Below are positions 25,724 to 34,450 of a stretch of 47,506 nt of DNA, piece by piece (within the stretch, counting starts at the first letter, position 1; every line of letters starts with the position of its first letter). Origin of the DNA: Spirochaetaceae bacterium (GTDB taxonomy: Bacteria > Spirochaetota > Spirochaetia > Treponematales > Breznakiellaceae); the NCBI GenBank assembly GCA_031277165.1, contig JAISLT010000056.1:1-47506 (forward strand), read 5' to 3'. The position numbers were made by a program, and so were the translations under genes. The notes beneath the pieces were generated by a model. It did no database searches. It was given only the letters and a program-made list of their open reading frames with translations, and had not been told where the DNA came from.

Positions 25724-25752
25724 TTGTTGAAAAATTTCTTTTGTGCTACAGT
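25724..25752 (+). promoter_or_regulatory. Sigma70-like promoter of the pyr operon
   Basis: TTGTTG, 17 bases, TACAGT, ending 21 bases before the pyrB start. A leader of about 15 bases is too short for attenuation, so no PyrR or UTP-sensing attenuator is visible here. Confidence 0.55.
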
Positions 25753-25773
25753 AAAATCCGCTTAGGGGAATGT

Positions 25774-26697
25774 ATGCTAAAGGGACGGCACCTTATAGAG
25801 CCCGGAGACTTCAATTTGGAAGAGCTGGAGGGGCTTTTTTCCCTGGCGGAAAAAATCGAAGCCGATGGGGCCTATCTTAGGGAATCCTGCCGGGGAAAGC
25901 TTCTGGCAACCCTATTCTTTGAACCCAGCACCAGAACCAGGCTTTCCTTCGAAGCGGCCATGCTCCGCCTGGGGGGAAGCTGCCTGGGCTTTGCCGAACC
26001 CGGTTCCAGTTCCGCCGCAAAGGGCGAAAGCCTTTCCGACACAATCCGAACCGTCTCGTGCTATACCGACGCCATTGTGATGCGAAACCCCAAGGAGGGG
26101 GCGGCCCTGCTTGCCTCCAGGGTTTCGGATGTGCCGGTGATCAACGCCGGTGATGGGGGGCACCACCATCCAACCCAAACCTTGACGGATCTTTTGACCA
26201 TACGCCGGTTCCGGGGGGAACTGGGGAACCTTACCATAGGGTTCTGCGGGGATCTTAAATTCGGCAGGACCGTCCATTCCCTGGCAAAGGCCCTTTCCCG
26301 CTATCCCGGGGTACGGGAAATTTTTATCTCGCCCCCGGAGCTGCGGGCGCCGGATTACATCATCCGGGGAATCCTGGAAAAAGAAATGATCCCCTATGGC
26401 GAAGCGGAAAAGCTGGAGGATGTAATAGGTGATCTTGACGTGCTTTACATGACCCGGGTTCAGCGGGAACGGTTCTTCAACGAAGAAGACTATATACGGC
26501 TTAAGGATTTTTACATCCTTACCAAGGCCAGGATGGAAAACGCCAAGCGGGACATGATCATCCTCCATCCCCTTCCACGGGTAACGGAGATTGCCGCCGA
26601 GGTGGACGGGGATCCCCGGGCGGTGTACTTTAAACAGGCAAAGTACGGCATGTATGTCCGCATGGCCCTGCTTGCGTCGGTCCTGGGGGTTGTTTAG
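25774..26697 (+). CDS. pyrB: Aspartate carbamoyltransferase, catalytic chain
   Basis: 307 residues. It joins carbamoyl phosphate and aspartate, the committed step of UMP synthesis. AGGGGAA lies 3-9 bases before the ATG. Carbamoyl-phosphate site [12 protein letters not shown] (about residues 48-59), [16 protein letters not shown] with the catalytic-loop Ser and Lys, [11 protein letters not shown], and the C-terminal MTRVQRERF and HPLPRVTEI segments are all present. Its last base is the first base of pyrI, so the two chains are translationally coupled and probably form the classical allosteric holoenzyme. Confidence 0.97.
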   Translation: MLKGRHLIEPGDFNLEELEGLFSLAEKIEADGAYLRESCRGKLLATLFFEPSTRTRLSFEAAMLRLGGSCLGFAEPGSSSAAKGESLSDTIRTVSCYTDAIVMRNPKEGAALLASRVSDVPVINAGDGGHHHPTQTLTDLLTIRRFRGELGNLTIGFCGDLKFGRTVHSLAKALSRYPGVREIFISPPELRAPDYIIRGILEKEMIPYGEAEKLEDVIGDLDVLYMTRVQRERFFNEEDYIRLKDFYILTKARMENAKRDMIILHPLPRVTEIAAEVDGDPRAVYFKQAKYGMYVRMALLASVLGVV

Positions 26698-27128
26698 TGT
26701 TAAACGTTGATCAGCTGCGGAACGGTATTGTTATCGACCATATTAAGGCCGGGCTGGGGATCCAGATTTTTAACTGGCTGGGCCTTGGCAGGGCCCCCTA
26801 CAATGTGGCCTTTGTGGTCAACGCCCAGTCAAACCGCATGGGCCGCAAGGATATTATCAAAATAGACAACACCATCGAAATAAATTTTGACATCCTGGGG
26901 CTTATTGATCCTAACATTACCGTGAACATTATCGAAAACGAAAAGATCACCGAAAAGATAAAACTCCAGCTTCCCAGCCGGGTCCAGGATGTGTTGATCT
27001 GCAAAAATCCCCGGTGCATAACGTCCACGGAAAATGTCCCCCACATATTCCATCTGGACAACGTAAAACAAAAAACCTACCGCTGCGAATACTGCGACGA
27101 AGTGCGCCGCGCCTCGGACCTGTGGTAA
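26697..27128 (+). CDS. pyrI: Aspartate carbamoyltransferase, regulatory chain
   Basis: 143 residues from a GTG that overlaps the pyrB stop by one base. The N-terminal nucleotide-binding domain (VDQLRNGIVIDHIKAGLG; NAQSNRMGRKDIIKIDN) precedes a zinc domain with C-x4-C (CKNPRC) and C-x2-C (CEYC). In the E. coli enzyme this chain binds CTP/UTP and ATP and links catalytic trimers; the same role is expected. Its presence means the pathway is probably controlled allosterically. pyrC starts 2 bases after its stop. Confidence 0.96.
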   Translation: MLNVDQLRNGIVIDHIKAGLGIQIFNWLGLGRAPYNVAFVVNAQSNRMGRKDIIKIDNTIEINFDILGLIDPNITVNIIENEKITEKIKLQLPSRVQDVLICKNPRCITSTENVPHIFHLDNVKQKTYRCEYCDEVRRASDLW

Positions 27129-27130
27129 CC

Positions 27131-28654
27131 ATGGAAGGGCCCCGGACCCTGGTATTAAAAAATTTTCGCATCGTCGATGGGGACCGTAACTTCCGGGGTT
27201 CCGTCATTGTGGAAGACGGGGTAATTAAAGAAATTTTTAATGATGAAACAGAGGACGGCCTTGGGGGAGTCTTAACGGAAAAGGAACTGGACCTGGCCCT
27301 GCACCGGGCGGACATGGTACTAGAGGGGGGCGAGGATACGGCCAAACAGGGCCTGGTGTTGATGCCGGCCCTGGTGGATCTGCACGCCCACTTTCGGGAT
27401 TCCCTCTGCGGCGGCTTTAAAGCCCTGACAAAGGAAACCCTGGAAAGTGCTTCCCTGGCCGCCGCGGCCGGGGGCTACGGTACGGTGGTTTGTATGGCCA
27501 ACACCGATCCGGTGATAGACACCATAGAGAAGGCGGCGGCCTTACGAAACCGCGCCGGCGCGCTGGGTTTTATTGATCTGTATCCGGCCCTTTCCCTTAC
27601 CAGGGGCATGGAGGGACGGGAGCTGTCGGAGATTACCAAGCTGCCCCCGGTCACGACGGAGCCGGTCACACCGGGGACGGCCATGACGGACCCGGCTATA
27701 CCAGCCATGACTAAGCCGGCCATGGGGGGCCCCGGCGGGGAAAGCCCTGTGCGGCTCTTCTCCGAAGACGGCAGGGATCTTGCCGATGACGGACTTTTTT
27801 GTAAGGCCCTGGCACAGGGACGCCGTACCGGGATTCCCCTGTCGTGCCACTGCGACGCCGGGGGCCCCGGAGTAGAAGCGTCAAAACAGCGGGGAGATCC
27901 CCGGTCCATGTGGAGCCGCATGGAAGAGAATAACGCTGTCCGCCGGGTGGTGGACCTGGCCGCCCGGGAGGGGGGAAAACTTCACATTGCCCATGTGTCC
28001 ACCGGGGAGGCCCTGGGGATCATCGCCGCGGCCAGGGCAGCCCGGAAAGAGGCCAAAGCCGCCCGTCGATCGCCCCGGACCGAATTTTCCCTTACCTGCG
28101 AAATTACCCCCCACCATATCGCCTGTACCGAAGAGGACGCCCGCCGTCTAGGGGAAGAATCCCTTGGCCGGGTGAATCCTCCCCTTCGCAGTGAAGAAGA
28201 TCGCCGGGCCCTGCTTGCCGCCATTGCCGGCGGCGCTGTGGACGCCATCGCCACGGATCATGCCCCCCATACCGGGGCGGACAAGGCCGCCGGAGCGCCG
28301 GGTTTTACCGGTCTTGAAACAGCCTTTGGGGTGTGCTACACGGCCCTGGTAGAACCGGGATCCCCGGAGGGACCGGCGGTGGACCTTTCCCGGCTTTCCT
28401 CCCTCATGAGCGCCGGCCCGGCCCGCATACTCGGCTTGGACGGTTCCTCCCCCCTTCCCGGGGGGGTCCTTCCCCGGGGAAGAATTCTGCGGGGTTACCG
28501 GGCGGATTTTTGCATCGCCGACCTTAAGGCCCGGTGGACCGTAGATCCCGGGGCATTTATGTCCAGAGGAAAGAACACCCCCTTTGCGGGACGGGAACTG
28601 CGGGGAAAAATAACAATGACCATCCATAACGGCAGGGTGGTTTATCAAAGCTGA
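27131..28654 (+). CDS. pyrC: Dihydroorotase (with a Thr/Pro/Ala-rich insertion)
   Basis: 507 residues, about 80 longer than typical class I dihydroorotases. It cyclises carbamoyl aspartate to dihydroorotate. Zinc ligands are in DLHAHFRD (85-90), SCHCD (238-242), HIAH (285-288) and the catalytic ATDHAPHT (374-381). The ATG sits 2 bases after the pyrI stop with no separate ribosome site, so coupling is likely. Residues about 171-205 are an unusual insertion rich in Thr, Pro, Ala, Met and Gly, containing near-repeats such as TAMTDPAIPAMTKPAM, and encoded by imperfect GC-rich DNA repeats (27641-27745). Extra residues also occur at about 38-70. The insertion lies outside the zinc motifs, so the enzyme is probably active. 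Confidence 0.94.
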   Translation: MEGPRTLVLKNFRIVDGDRNFRGSVIVEDGVIKEIFNDETEDGLGGVLTEKELDLALHRADMVLEGGEDTAKQGLVLMPALVDLHAHFRDSLCGGFKALTKETLESASLAAAAGGYGTVVCMANTDPVIDTIEKAAALRNRAGALGFIDLYPALSLTRGMEGRELSEITKLPPVTTEPVTPGTAMTDPAIPAMTKPAMGGPGGESPVRLFSEDGRDLADDGLFCKALAQGRRTGIPLSCHCDAGGPGVEASKQRGDPRSMWSRMEENNAVRRVVDLAAREGGKLHIAHVSTGEALGIIAAARAARKEAKAARRSPRTEFSLTCEITPHHIACTEEDARRLGEESLGRVNPPLRSEEDRRALLAAIAGGAVDAIATDHAPHTGADKAAGAPGFTGLETAFGVCYTALVEPGSPEGPAVDLSRLSSLMSAGPARILGLDGSSPLPGGVLPRGRILRGYRADFCIADLKARWTVDPGAFMSRGKNTPFAGRELRGKITMTIHNGRVVYQS

Positions 28655-28666
28655 AGGAGAAGGGTA

Positions 28667-29587
28667 ATGCACACAGGAGTGCCCTGCAACATGGACAGGC
28701 TCTATGAAACGGCGGCGGAACGGGGGCCGGTCTGCGTGGGGCTGGATACGGCCGCCGCGTACATACCCCCGGCGGAACTGCGGCGGGCCCCTTCCGAGGC
28801 CGAGGGGGTGTTTAATTTTAACCGGGCAATTGTGGAGGCCACCGCGGACCTGGCGGCCTGTTTTAAGGTTCAAATCGCCTACTACGAAGCCCTGGGTCTT
28901 AGGGGACTGGAATGTTATGCCAAAACCCTTAGGTTTATCCGGGAACGGGGATCCCTGGTTATTGCCGACATCAAGCGGGGGGACATAGCCGACACCGCCG
29001 TCCAATACGCCAAGGCCCATTTTGAAGGGGAGCTGGAGGCGGACTTTGTTACCCTTTCCCCCTACATGGGGATGGATTCCCTGGAGCCCTGGTTTGCCCA
29101 TGCGGAACGGCATGGCAAGGGGGCCTTTGTTTTAATGCGGACCAGCAACAGGGGGATGGGTGACTTCCAATACCTAAAATTACAGGAACCGGCCCCCATA
29201 CCCCGGCGGCTCTACCAAGCCGTAGGAGACAGGCTGGCGGAAAAAGCCCAGACCCACCGGGGCAAATACGGCTATGGCGCCTTTGGGGCGGTGGTGGGCT
29301 GTACCGGGCCGGAAGAGGCCGCCGCCATACGGGAACGGTACGACAGCCTTTTTTTTCTTATCCCCGGTTACGGCGCCCAGGGGGGGGGAGCGGCCGATGC
29401 GGCCCTTTTACTGAAGGAAGGCCTTGGCGGGGTGGTAAATGCATCCCGGTCGATCCTTACCGCATGGACCGGGGACCGGTCCGGACAGAAGGATCCCGGC
29501 AATTCGGCCGCCGCGGAGGCGGCCCGGAAAGCCGTACTAAACATGCGGGACGCCCTGCGCAGGATCCCCCCATCTGGCACACAGTAA
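28667..29587 (+). CDS. pyrF: Orotidine 5'-phosphate decarboxylase
   Basis: 306 residues, the long (type 2) subfamily. It converts OMP to UMP. AAGGAGAAGGG precedes the ATG by 3 bases. CVGLDT at the N-terminus, FKVQIAYYEALG, the catalytic LVIADIKRGDIADTA, and ARHGKG-/VLMRTSN-type segments are visible, with the phosphate-binding IPGYGAQGGG near the C-terminus. It closes the pyrB-pyrI-pyrC-pyrF cluster. carAB, pyrD and pyrE are not in this window. Confidence 0.95.
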   Translation: MHTGVPCNMDRLYETAAERGPVCVGLDTAAAYIPPAELRRAPSEAEGVFNFNRAIVEATADLAACFKVQIAYYEALGLRGLECYAKTLRFIRERGSLVIADIKRGDIADTAVQYAKAHFEGELEADFVTLSPYMGMDSLEPWFAHAERHGKGAFVLMRTSNRGMGDFQYLKLQEPAPIPRRLYQAVGDRLAEKAQTHRGKYGYGAFGAVVGCTGPEEAAAIRERYDSLFFLIPGYGAQGGGAADAALLLKEGLGGVVNASRSILTAWTGDRSGQKDPGNSAAAEAARKAVLNMRDALRRIPPSGTQ

Positions 29588-29675
29588 CATCCATAAAGAA
29601 TAAGGGCCCTGCGGTAGATTACATACGGCGCAGCACGGCTCCCTTTTCAGATTAATTATGAGGCAACGCGGGGAC

Positions 29676-29704
29676 TGTTGCAAGGGCCCCTTCCCTAGTA
29701 TACT
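29676..29704 (+). promoter_or_regulatory. Promoter-like sequence abutting polA
   Basis: TGTTGC, 17 bases, TATACT; the -10 ends 8 bases before the polA ATG and no Shine-Dalgarno is present. This predicts a leaderless or nearly leaderless transcript. Confidence 0.45.
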
Positions 29705-29712
29705 TAACTAAT

Positions 29713-32565
29713 ATGTCTGTCCCCGCGCCCCTTTACCTAATTGACTCCTACGGCCTTATTTACCGTTCCTACTTTGCGTTCCTTACCAGGCCCCTGCGGA
29801 ATTCCCGGGGTCAGAATGTGTCGGCCCTGTTCGGCTTTGCCCGGACGCTGATCAGCCTTATCGACGGAGGGGCCCCCGCCGCCGCGGACCGGACCCAAAA
29901 ACAGGTTTTGGAAAAACCCCTGCGGCTGGCGGCGGTTTTTGATTCCCGGACTCCCACCTTTCGTCACCGCATGTATGGGGAATACAAGGCCACCCGGCAA
30001 AAGGCCCCCGGCGATCTCCATGCCCAGGTACCCCTGGTGGAAGAAACCTTAACCGCCCTGGGGATCCCCGTGGTGCAGGCCGAGGGGTACGAAGCGGACG
30101 ACATTATCGCCACCCTGGCCCTGCGCTGCAAAGCCGAAGGCCGGCGGTGCTATATTATTTCTTCGGACAAAGATCTGCTTCAACTGGTGGGGGACGGGGT
30201 GTATCAGCTGCGGCCCCAAAAGACCGGACAGGATCAGACCGGGGGAGAAACGGGAATACCCTACAGCCTTACGGGACCCGATGAAGTTAAGGCCGAATGG
30301 GGGGTACCCCCCGATAAGATCCTGGATCTGCTTTCACTTACCGGAGACAGTTCCGACAATGTTCCGGGGGTAAGGGGGATAGGAGAAAAGACCGCGGTAA
30401 AACTTATGGCCCGGTACGGTTCCCTGGACGGGATCTACGAAAATATTGCGGCCATTGAAGGGGCGGTGGGAAAAAAGCTTGCGGAGGGAAAAGAAAGCGC
30501 CTACTTTGCCAGAAAGCTTATCACCCTGGAAACCGCGGTACCCCTGCCGTTTAAGGGCATGGACGAATTTTCCATCGAGCGGCTAAACCGCTCCGCCGCT
30601 GCCGCGGTATTGATGCGGGAGGGGGTGCAGCAAAGCGCAAAACAACTGGACCCCCAGATAAAAACCGCCGCCGGCAGCCCCCCCCCCGCCGGGGAAGGAG
30701 AGGGCCCGCCGGACCTTTCCCTGCCGGAGCCTTCACTGTTAGGGGAGGGAACCTATAAACTCATCCTGGATACGAAGGAACTGGCGGATCTTCTGGGGGC
30801 CGCCAAGAAACAGGGTTGTTTGGCCCTGGATTTCGAGACCGACTCCCTGGATGCATGGAACGCCCGGCCCATCGGAATTTCCCTGGCGATAAAACCAAAG
30901 GAGGCCTTTTACGTTCCCGTGGCCCCCCACGGAGTAAGGGATGCGGCGGAAAACAATTCCCCGCCCCCTGGTCCCTTTGTCGATCCGGAGGAAGTCCGGT
31001 CCCTGCTGCGGCCCCTCTTTTCGGACAGCGCCATGACCATTGTGGCCCATAACGCCAAATACGATTATAAGGTAAGCCGGGGCTGGGGAGTGGACCGGTG
31101 GAAATGTAAAATTTGGGATACCATGGTTGCCGCCTGGCTGGACGATCCGGAACGGCTGAACTACACCCTGGACTCCCTGGCTTCCCAATACTTTCGGTAT
31201 ACCCCCATACCATACAATTCCATCGTTCCCAAGGGCGGAACCTTTGATCAGGTGTCCCTGGAAACGGCCTGCCGCTACTCCGCGGAGGATGCGGATCTGG
31301 CCATGCGGGTAATGCACTTCCTGGGCCCCCGGCTGGAACAGGCCAATTCTCTAAAGCTGCTTCTGGATCTGGAAATGCCCCTGCTCCCCATTTTGGCCGA
31401 AATGGAAGGGGAAGGGATCCGAATAGAAAAGCAAACCCTCTCTTCCTATGGGGTGGAACTTTTTACCGAAATGAATACGGTCCAGGCAAAAACCTGGGCC
31501 ATGGCAGGCCATGAATTTAATTTGGGCTCCCCCAAGCAACTCCAGGAGGTACTCTTTACCGAACGGAAACTTAAGCCGGGAAAGAAAACCAAGACCGGGT
31601 ATTCCACCGATGTGGACGTACTGGAAGAACTGGCCCGGGAAGATCCGATTCCGGCCCTGATCCTCCGGCACCGGACCCTGGCAAAACTTAAATCCACCTA
31701 CATAGACGGCCTGGTAAGCCTGGCCGATGCACAGGGCCGCATCCACACCAGCTTTATCCAGACCGGCACCGCCACGGGGCGGCTTTCTTCCCGGGAGCCC
31801 AATTTACAGAACATCCCAATTCGGGAAGAGGAGGGCCGCCGTATTCGGGAAGCCTTTGTGGCCAAAACCGGACACCTGCTTATTTCTGCGGACTATAACC
31901 AGATTGAACTGGTGGTACTAACCCACCTTTCCCAGGACACAAACCTAACCGAAGCCTTTCAGCAGGGACTTGATGTTCATGCCCGGACTGCGGCGCTGAT
32001 CTTTGGCCTGGACGAAGGGAATGTTCCCCCGGATAAACGGCGCATTGCCAAAACCATTAATTTTGGGGTGATGTACGGCATGAGCGCCTTCCGCCTTTCC
32101 AACGAACTGGGAATCAGCCGGAGTGAAGCGGCGGCGTTTATAGAAGCGTACTTTGCCACCTATTCGGGGGTAAGCCTTTTTATCCGGCAGTTGATAGAAC
32201 AGACCGAAAAAACCGGCTATGTTTCAACAATCCTGGGCCGCCGCCGGTATATACGGGCCATTAGATCCTCGAACCGGACCGAAAAAGCCGCGGCGGAACG
32301 GGTGGCGGTAAACACCCCCATTCAAGGTTCTGCGGCGGATATTGTTAAAACCGCCATGCTTAGGCTGGATAAAAAACTGCGGACCCTTAAAAGTCCCGCC
32401 CGGCTGCTCCTGCAGGTCCACGATGAACTAATCCTGGAATGTCCCAAGGAAGCGGCGGCGGAAACAGCCCAACTGGTTCAGTACGAGATGGAAAATGCCG
32501 TCAAGCTGCGGGTGCCCCTTCGGGTAAGCGTTGAAACGGGCAGGCGCTGGGGAGAATTTCATTAA
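29713..32565 (+). CDS. polA: DNA polymerase I
   Basis: 950 residues with three domains: 5'-3' flap nuclease (1-300; LYLIDSYGLIYRSYFAF, EADDIIATLA, GDSSDNVPGVRGIGEKTA), 3'-5' exonuclease (about 345-540), and polymerase (about 560-950). The proofreading motifs are complete (DFETDS at D373, HNAKYDYK, YSAEDAD). Polymerase motif A is SADYNQIEL (about 724), motif B KRRIAKTINFGVMYG (about 774), and motif C VHDE (about 901). It fills gaps in repair and removes RNA primers. A Pro/Gly/Glu-rich linker (about 313-345) separates the first two domains. No Shine-Dalgarno precedes the start. A TPR lipoprotein gene begins 10 bases after its stop. Confidence 0.98.
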   Translation: MSVPAPLYLIDSYGLIYRSYFAFLTRPLRNSRGQNVSALFGFARTLISLIDGGAPAAADRTQKQVLEKPLRLAAVFDSRTPTFRHRMYGEYKATRQKAPGDLHAQVPLVEETLTALGIPVVQAEGYEADDIIATLALRCKAEGRRCYIISSDKDLLQLVGDGVYQLRPQKTGQDQTGGETGIPYSLTGPDEVKAEWGVPPDKILDLLSLTGDSSDNVPGVRGIGEKTAVKLMARYGSLDGIYENIAAIEGAVGKKLAEGKESAYFARKLITLETAVPLPFKGMDEFSIERLNRSAAAAVLMREGVQQSAKQLDPQIKTAAGSPPPAGEGEGPPDLSLPEPSLLGEGTYKLILDTKELADLLGAAKKQGCLALDFETDSLDAWNARPIGISLAIKPKEAFYVPVAPHGVRDAAENNSPPPGPFVDPEEVRSLLRPLFSDSAMTIVAHNAKYDYKVSRGWGVDRWKCKIWDTMVAAWLDDPERLNYTLDSLASQYFRYTPIPYNSIVPKGGTFDQVSLETACRYSAEDADLAMRVMHFLGPRLEQANSLKLLLDLEMPLLPILAEMEGEGIRIEKQTLSSYGVELFTEMNTVQAKTWAMAGHEFNLGSPKQLQEVLFTERKLKPGKKTKTGYSTDVDVLEELAREDPIPALILRHRTLAKLKSTYIDGLVSLADAQGRIHTSFIQTGTATGRLSSREPNLQNIPIREEEGRRIREAFVAKTGHLLISADYNQIELVVLTHLSQDTNLTEAFQQGLDVHARTAALIFGLDEGNVPPDKRRIAKTINFGVMYGMSAFRLSNELGISRSEAAAFIEAYFATYSGVSLFIRQLIEQTEKTGYVSTILGRRRYIRAIRSSNRTEKAAAERVAVNTPIQGSAADIVKTAMLRLDKKLRTLKSPARLLLQVHDELILECPKEAAAETAQLVQYEMENAVKLRVPLRVSVETGRRWGEFH

Positions 32566-32575
32566 GGAGACGCAG

Positions 32576-33697
32576 ATGAAACACAACAGGGGGTTTCTTC
32601 GACGATTTTTTGGAGGAACCCCGGGAGTACCGGCGTTGATCCTGCCGGCCCTGCTGGGACTTACAGCGCTGAGCTGCCGGGGACTTTCCCCGGCGATGGA
32701 CCCGGAATTGGCCGGAGCCCTGGAACAGAGCCTTAGCCCCCAGGCGGAAGAGTTAGTCAGTACCGGGGTACTGTACCATGACCAGGGGGACTATAAAACC
32801 GCCCTGGACTATTATCAACAGGCCCTGGAACTGGCCCCGGAACATCCGGTGATCCACTACGAAATGGCCTTTTCGTACATTGCCATGGGGGATAACGAAA
32901 CAGCCCTAGAACTGGCGGACCAGGGCCTTGCCGGCGCAAAGGCACGAAATATGAAAGATATAATCCCCATCCTCTACGATTTAAAAGCTTCCGCCCTGGA
33001 TAATCTGGGCCGTACCGGCGAGGCCATCACAATGTATCTTACCGCCATTAACCAGTACGATCCCTCCAATACCCTGCTGTACTATAACCTGGGACTAAGC
33101 TACTACCGTACAGGAAGGCGGGACGAAGCCCGGGAAACTATCATTAAGGGGCTGCGGATTAACCCCAACCACCCCAGCAGCAATTACCTTTTAGGCAGAC
33201 TTTGCATGGAGGACGGACAAAAGACCCAGGCCTTTTATAGTCTTTGTTATTTTCTGCTGCAGGAACCTAATACGGAACGATCCGTAGAGGCCTACAACAC
33301 GGTCCTGTACCTGCTTGCCCGGGAAGAAGAGGCCATTGGGGTCCGGAACAACGGATCCTTTACCGCCGCCGACATGGTTATTTCCCTTAGTTTTACCCTG
33401 GACGAGGCAAACCCGGAAAAAAGTGACGCGGAAAAAAGTAAGGCTAAACTTTACTATATCTTTACCACCCTGGAGGAACAGAAAAACAACGGCAAGATCA
33501 GCCGCAGCCAGGGGGATGAACTGTGGTGGGATTTTTATTCCCCCTTTTTTTACCGGATTGCCGGGTCAGAAAACTTTGATACCTTTTGCCGGTACATAGG
33601 GATTACCGCGGATCCCCAGGCGAATGAATGGATCGAAACCGGTCGTGAAGAAATCGAAGCTTTTTTTGAATGGCTTAACCAATACCCTTCTCAGTAG
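32576..33697 (+). CDS. TPR-repeat lipoprotein
   Basis: 373 residues. AAGGAG lies 6 bases upstream of the ATG. A basic N-terminus and hydrophobic stretch lead to a lipobox LTALSC near residue 34. Four to five TPR motifs cover about 60-250 (GVLYHDQGDYKTALDYYQQALELAP; LYYNLGLSYYRTGRRDEARETIIKGL, in part). The C-terminal 120 residues are acidic and lack a recognised fold. TPR lipoproteins in the spirochaete periplasm usually scaffold envelope complexes; no specific partner can be named. Directly joined to coaE with no intergenic bases. Confidence 0.85.
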   Translation: MKHNRGFLRRFFGGTPGVPALILPALLGLTALSCRGLSPAMDPELAGALEQSLSPQAEELVSTGVLYHDQGDYKTALDYYQQALELAPEHPVIHYEMAFSYIAMGDNETALELADQGLAGAKARNMKDIIPILYDLKASALDNLGRTGEAITMYLTAINQYDPSNTLLYYNLGLSYYRTGRRDEARETIIKGLRINPNHPSSNYLLGRLCMEDGQKTQAFYSLCYFLLQEPNTERSVEAYNTVLYLLAREEEAIGVRNNGSFTAADMVISLSFTLDEANPEKSDAEKSKAKLYYIFTTLEEQKNNGKISRSQGDELWWDFYSPFFYRIAGSENFDTFCRYIGITADPQANEWIETGREEIEAFFEWLNQYPSQ

Positions 33698-34450
33698 ATG
33701 CAGACCGGGGAACCCGCCGAAAAACCGCAGAATGCCAGAGAAGCTGCGGTTCCGCCGCCATTTCTTATAGGATTAACCGGCCTGTACTGCGCCGGCAAGA
33801 ACCATGTGGCGGCGCGGCTGGAAAGGCGGGGGCTTCCCGTTCTGGATGTGGATACATTGGGGCACCGGGCCCTGGAATTAAAACAGGAAGAAATAGTCCG
33901 CCGCTTTGGAAACAGGATCCTGGGCCCGGATAGGCGGATAGACAGGGCCCGTTTGGGAAAGCAGGTTTTTCGCAGCGCCGCGGATCTGGCGGCCCTGGAA
34001 GCCATTGTCCATCCCGCCGCCAACGCCCTTACCGAAACATGGATAGCCGGTCAAAGCGGCCCCTGTGTAATTAACGCCGCCCTAATCCACCGGTCAACGG
34101 TCTTTTCCCGGCTGGATCTGCTGCTGGTGGTCCGCGCCCCCCTTCCGGTGCGGCTGTTCCGGGCCTGGAAACGGGACGCCCTGCCCCTGGGGGAACTGTT
34201 ACGGCGCTTTCACAGCCAGAAAAATTTCCCCCGTAAAGGCAGCCAAAACCCTCAATTTTTTCCCAGCCAATCCGATATTCAGATTATAGAAAATTCCGGA
34301 TTTCCCGGTTCAAACCGGAATTTGGAAAAACGGATAAACCACATACTGGAAGGTCTGGATAGCTATGGAAAAGAAAAAATTACTGCTCGTGGCGGTTTCG
34401 GTGGGAGTATTCCTGGTGATTGTGGTAAGCGCCGCGATCCTTATTTTTAG
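33698..34450 (+). CDS. coaE: Dephospho-CoA kinase with an Asn P-loop
   Basis: 250 residues. It catalyses the last step of coenzyme A synthesis. The start follows the preceding stop directly and lacks its own ribosome site. The first 20 residues are likely not part of the fold, so the true start may be later. The P-loop reads GLTGLYCAGKNHVA, with Asn where GK(S/T) is usual; I recall similar spirochaetal CoaE sequences, so this is probably a lineage trait. VLDVDTLGHRAL, IVHPAA and INAALIHRS fit the family. The last 86 bases overlap the SPOR gene in another frame, and the terminal 20-25 residues have no family resemblance. This suggests loss of an earlier stop. Confidence 0.85.
   Translation: MQTGEPAEKPQNAREAAVPPPFLIGLTGLYCAGKNHVAARLERRGLPVLDVDTLGHRALELKQEEIVRRFGNRILGPDRRIDRARLGKQVFRSAADLAALEAIVHPAANALTETWIAGQSGPCVINAALIHRSTVFSRLDLLLVVRAPLPVRLFRAWKRDALPLGELLRRFHSQKNFPRKGSQNPQFFPSQSDIQIIENSGFPGSNRNLEKRINHILEGLDSYGKEKITARGGFGGSIPGDCGKRRDPYF

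Noticed and set aside
25724-25773. UTP- or PyrR-sensing attenuator before pyrB
   Set aside because: The leader is only about 15-20 bases, too short for such a structure.
28148-29113. 321-codon minus-strand frame over pyrC/pyrF
   Set aside because: Shadow of two clear enzymes, Pro/Gly-rich with no domain.
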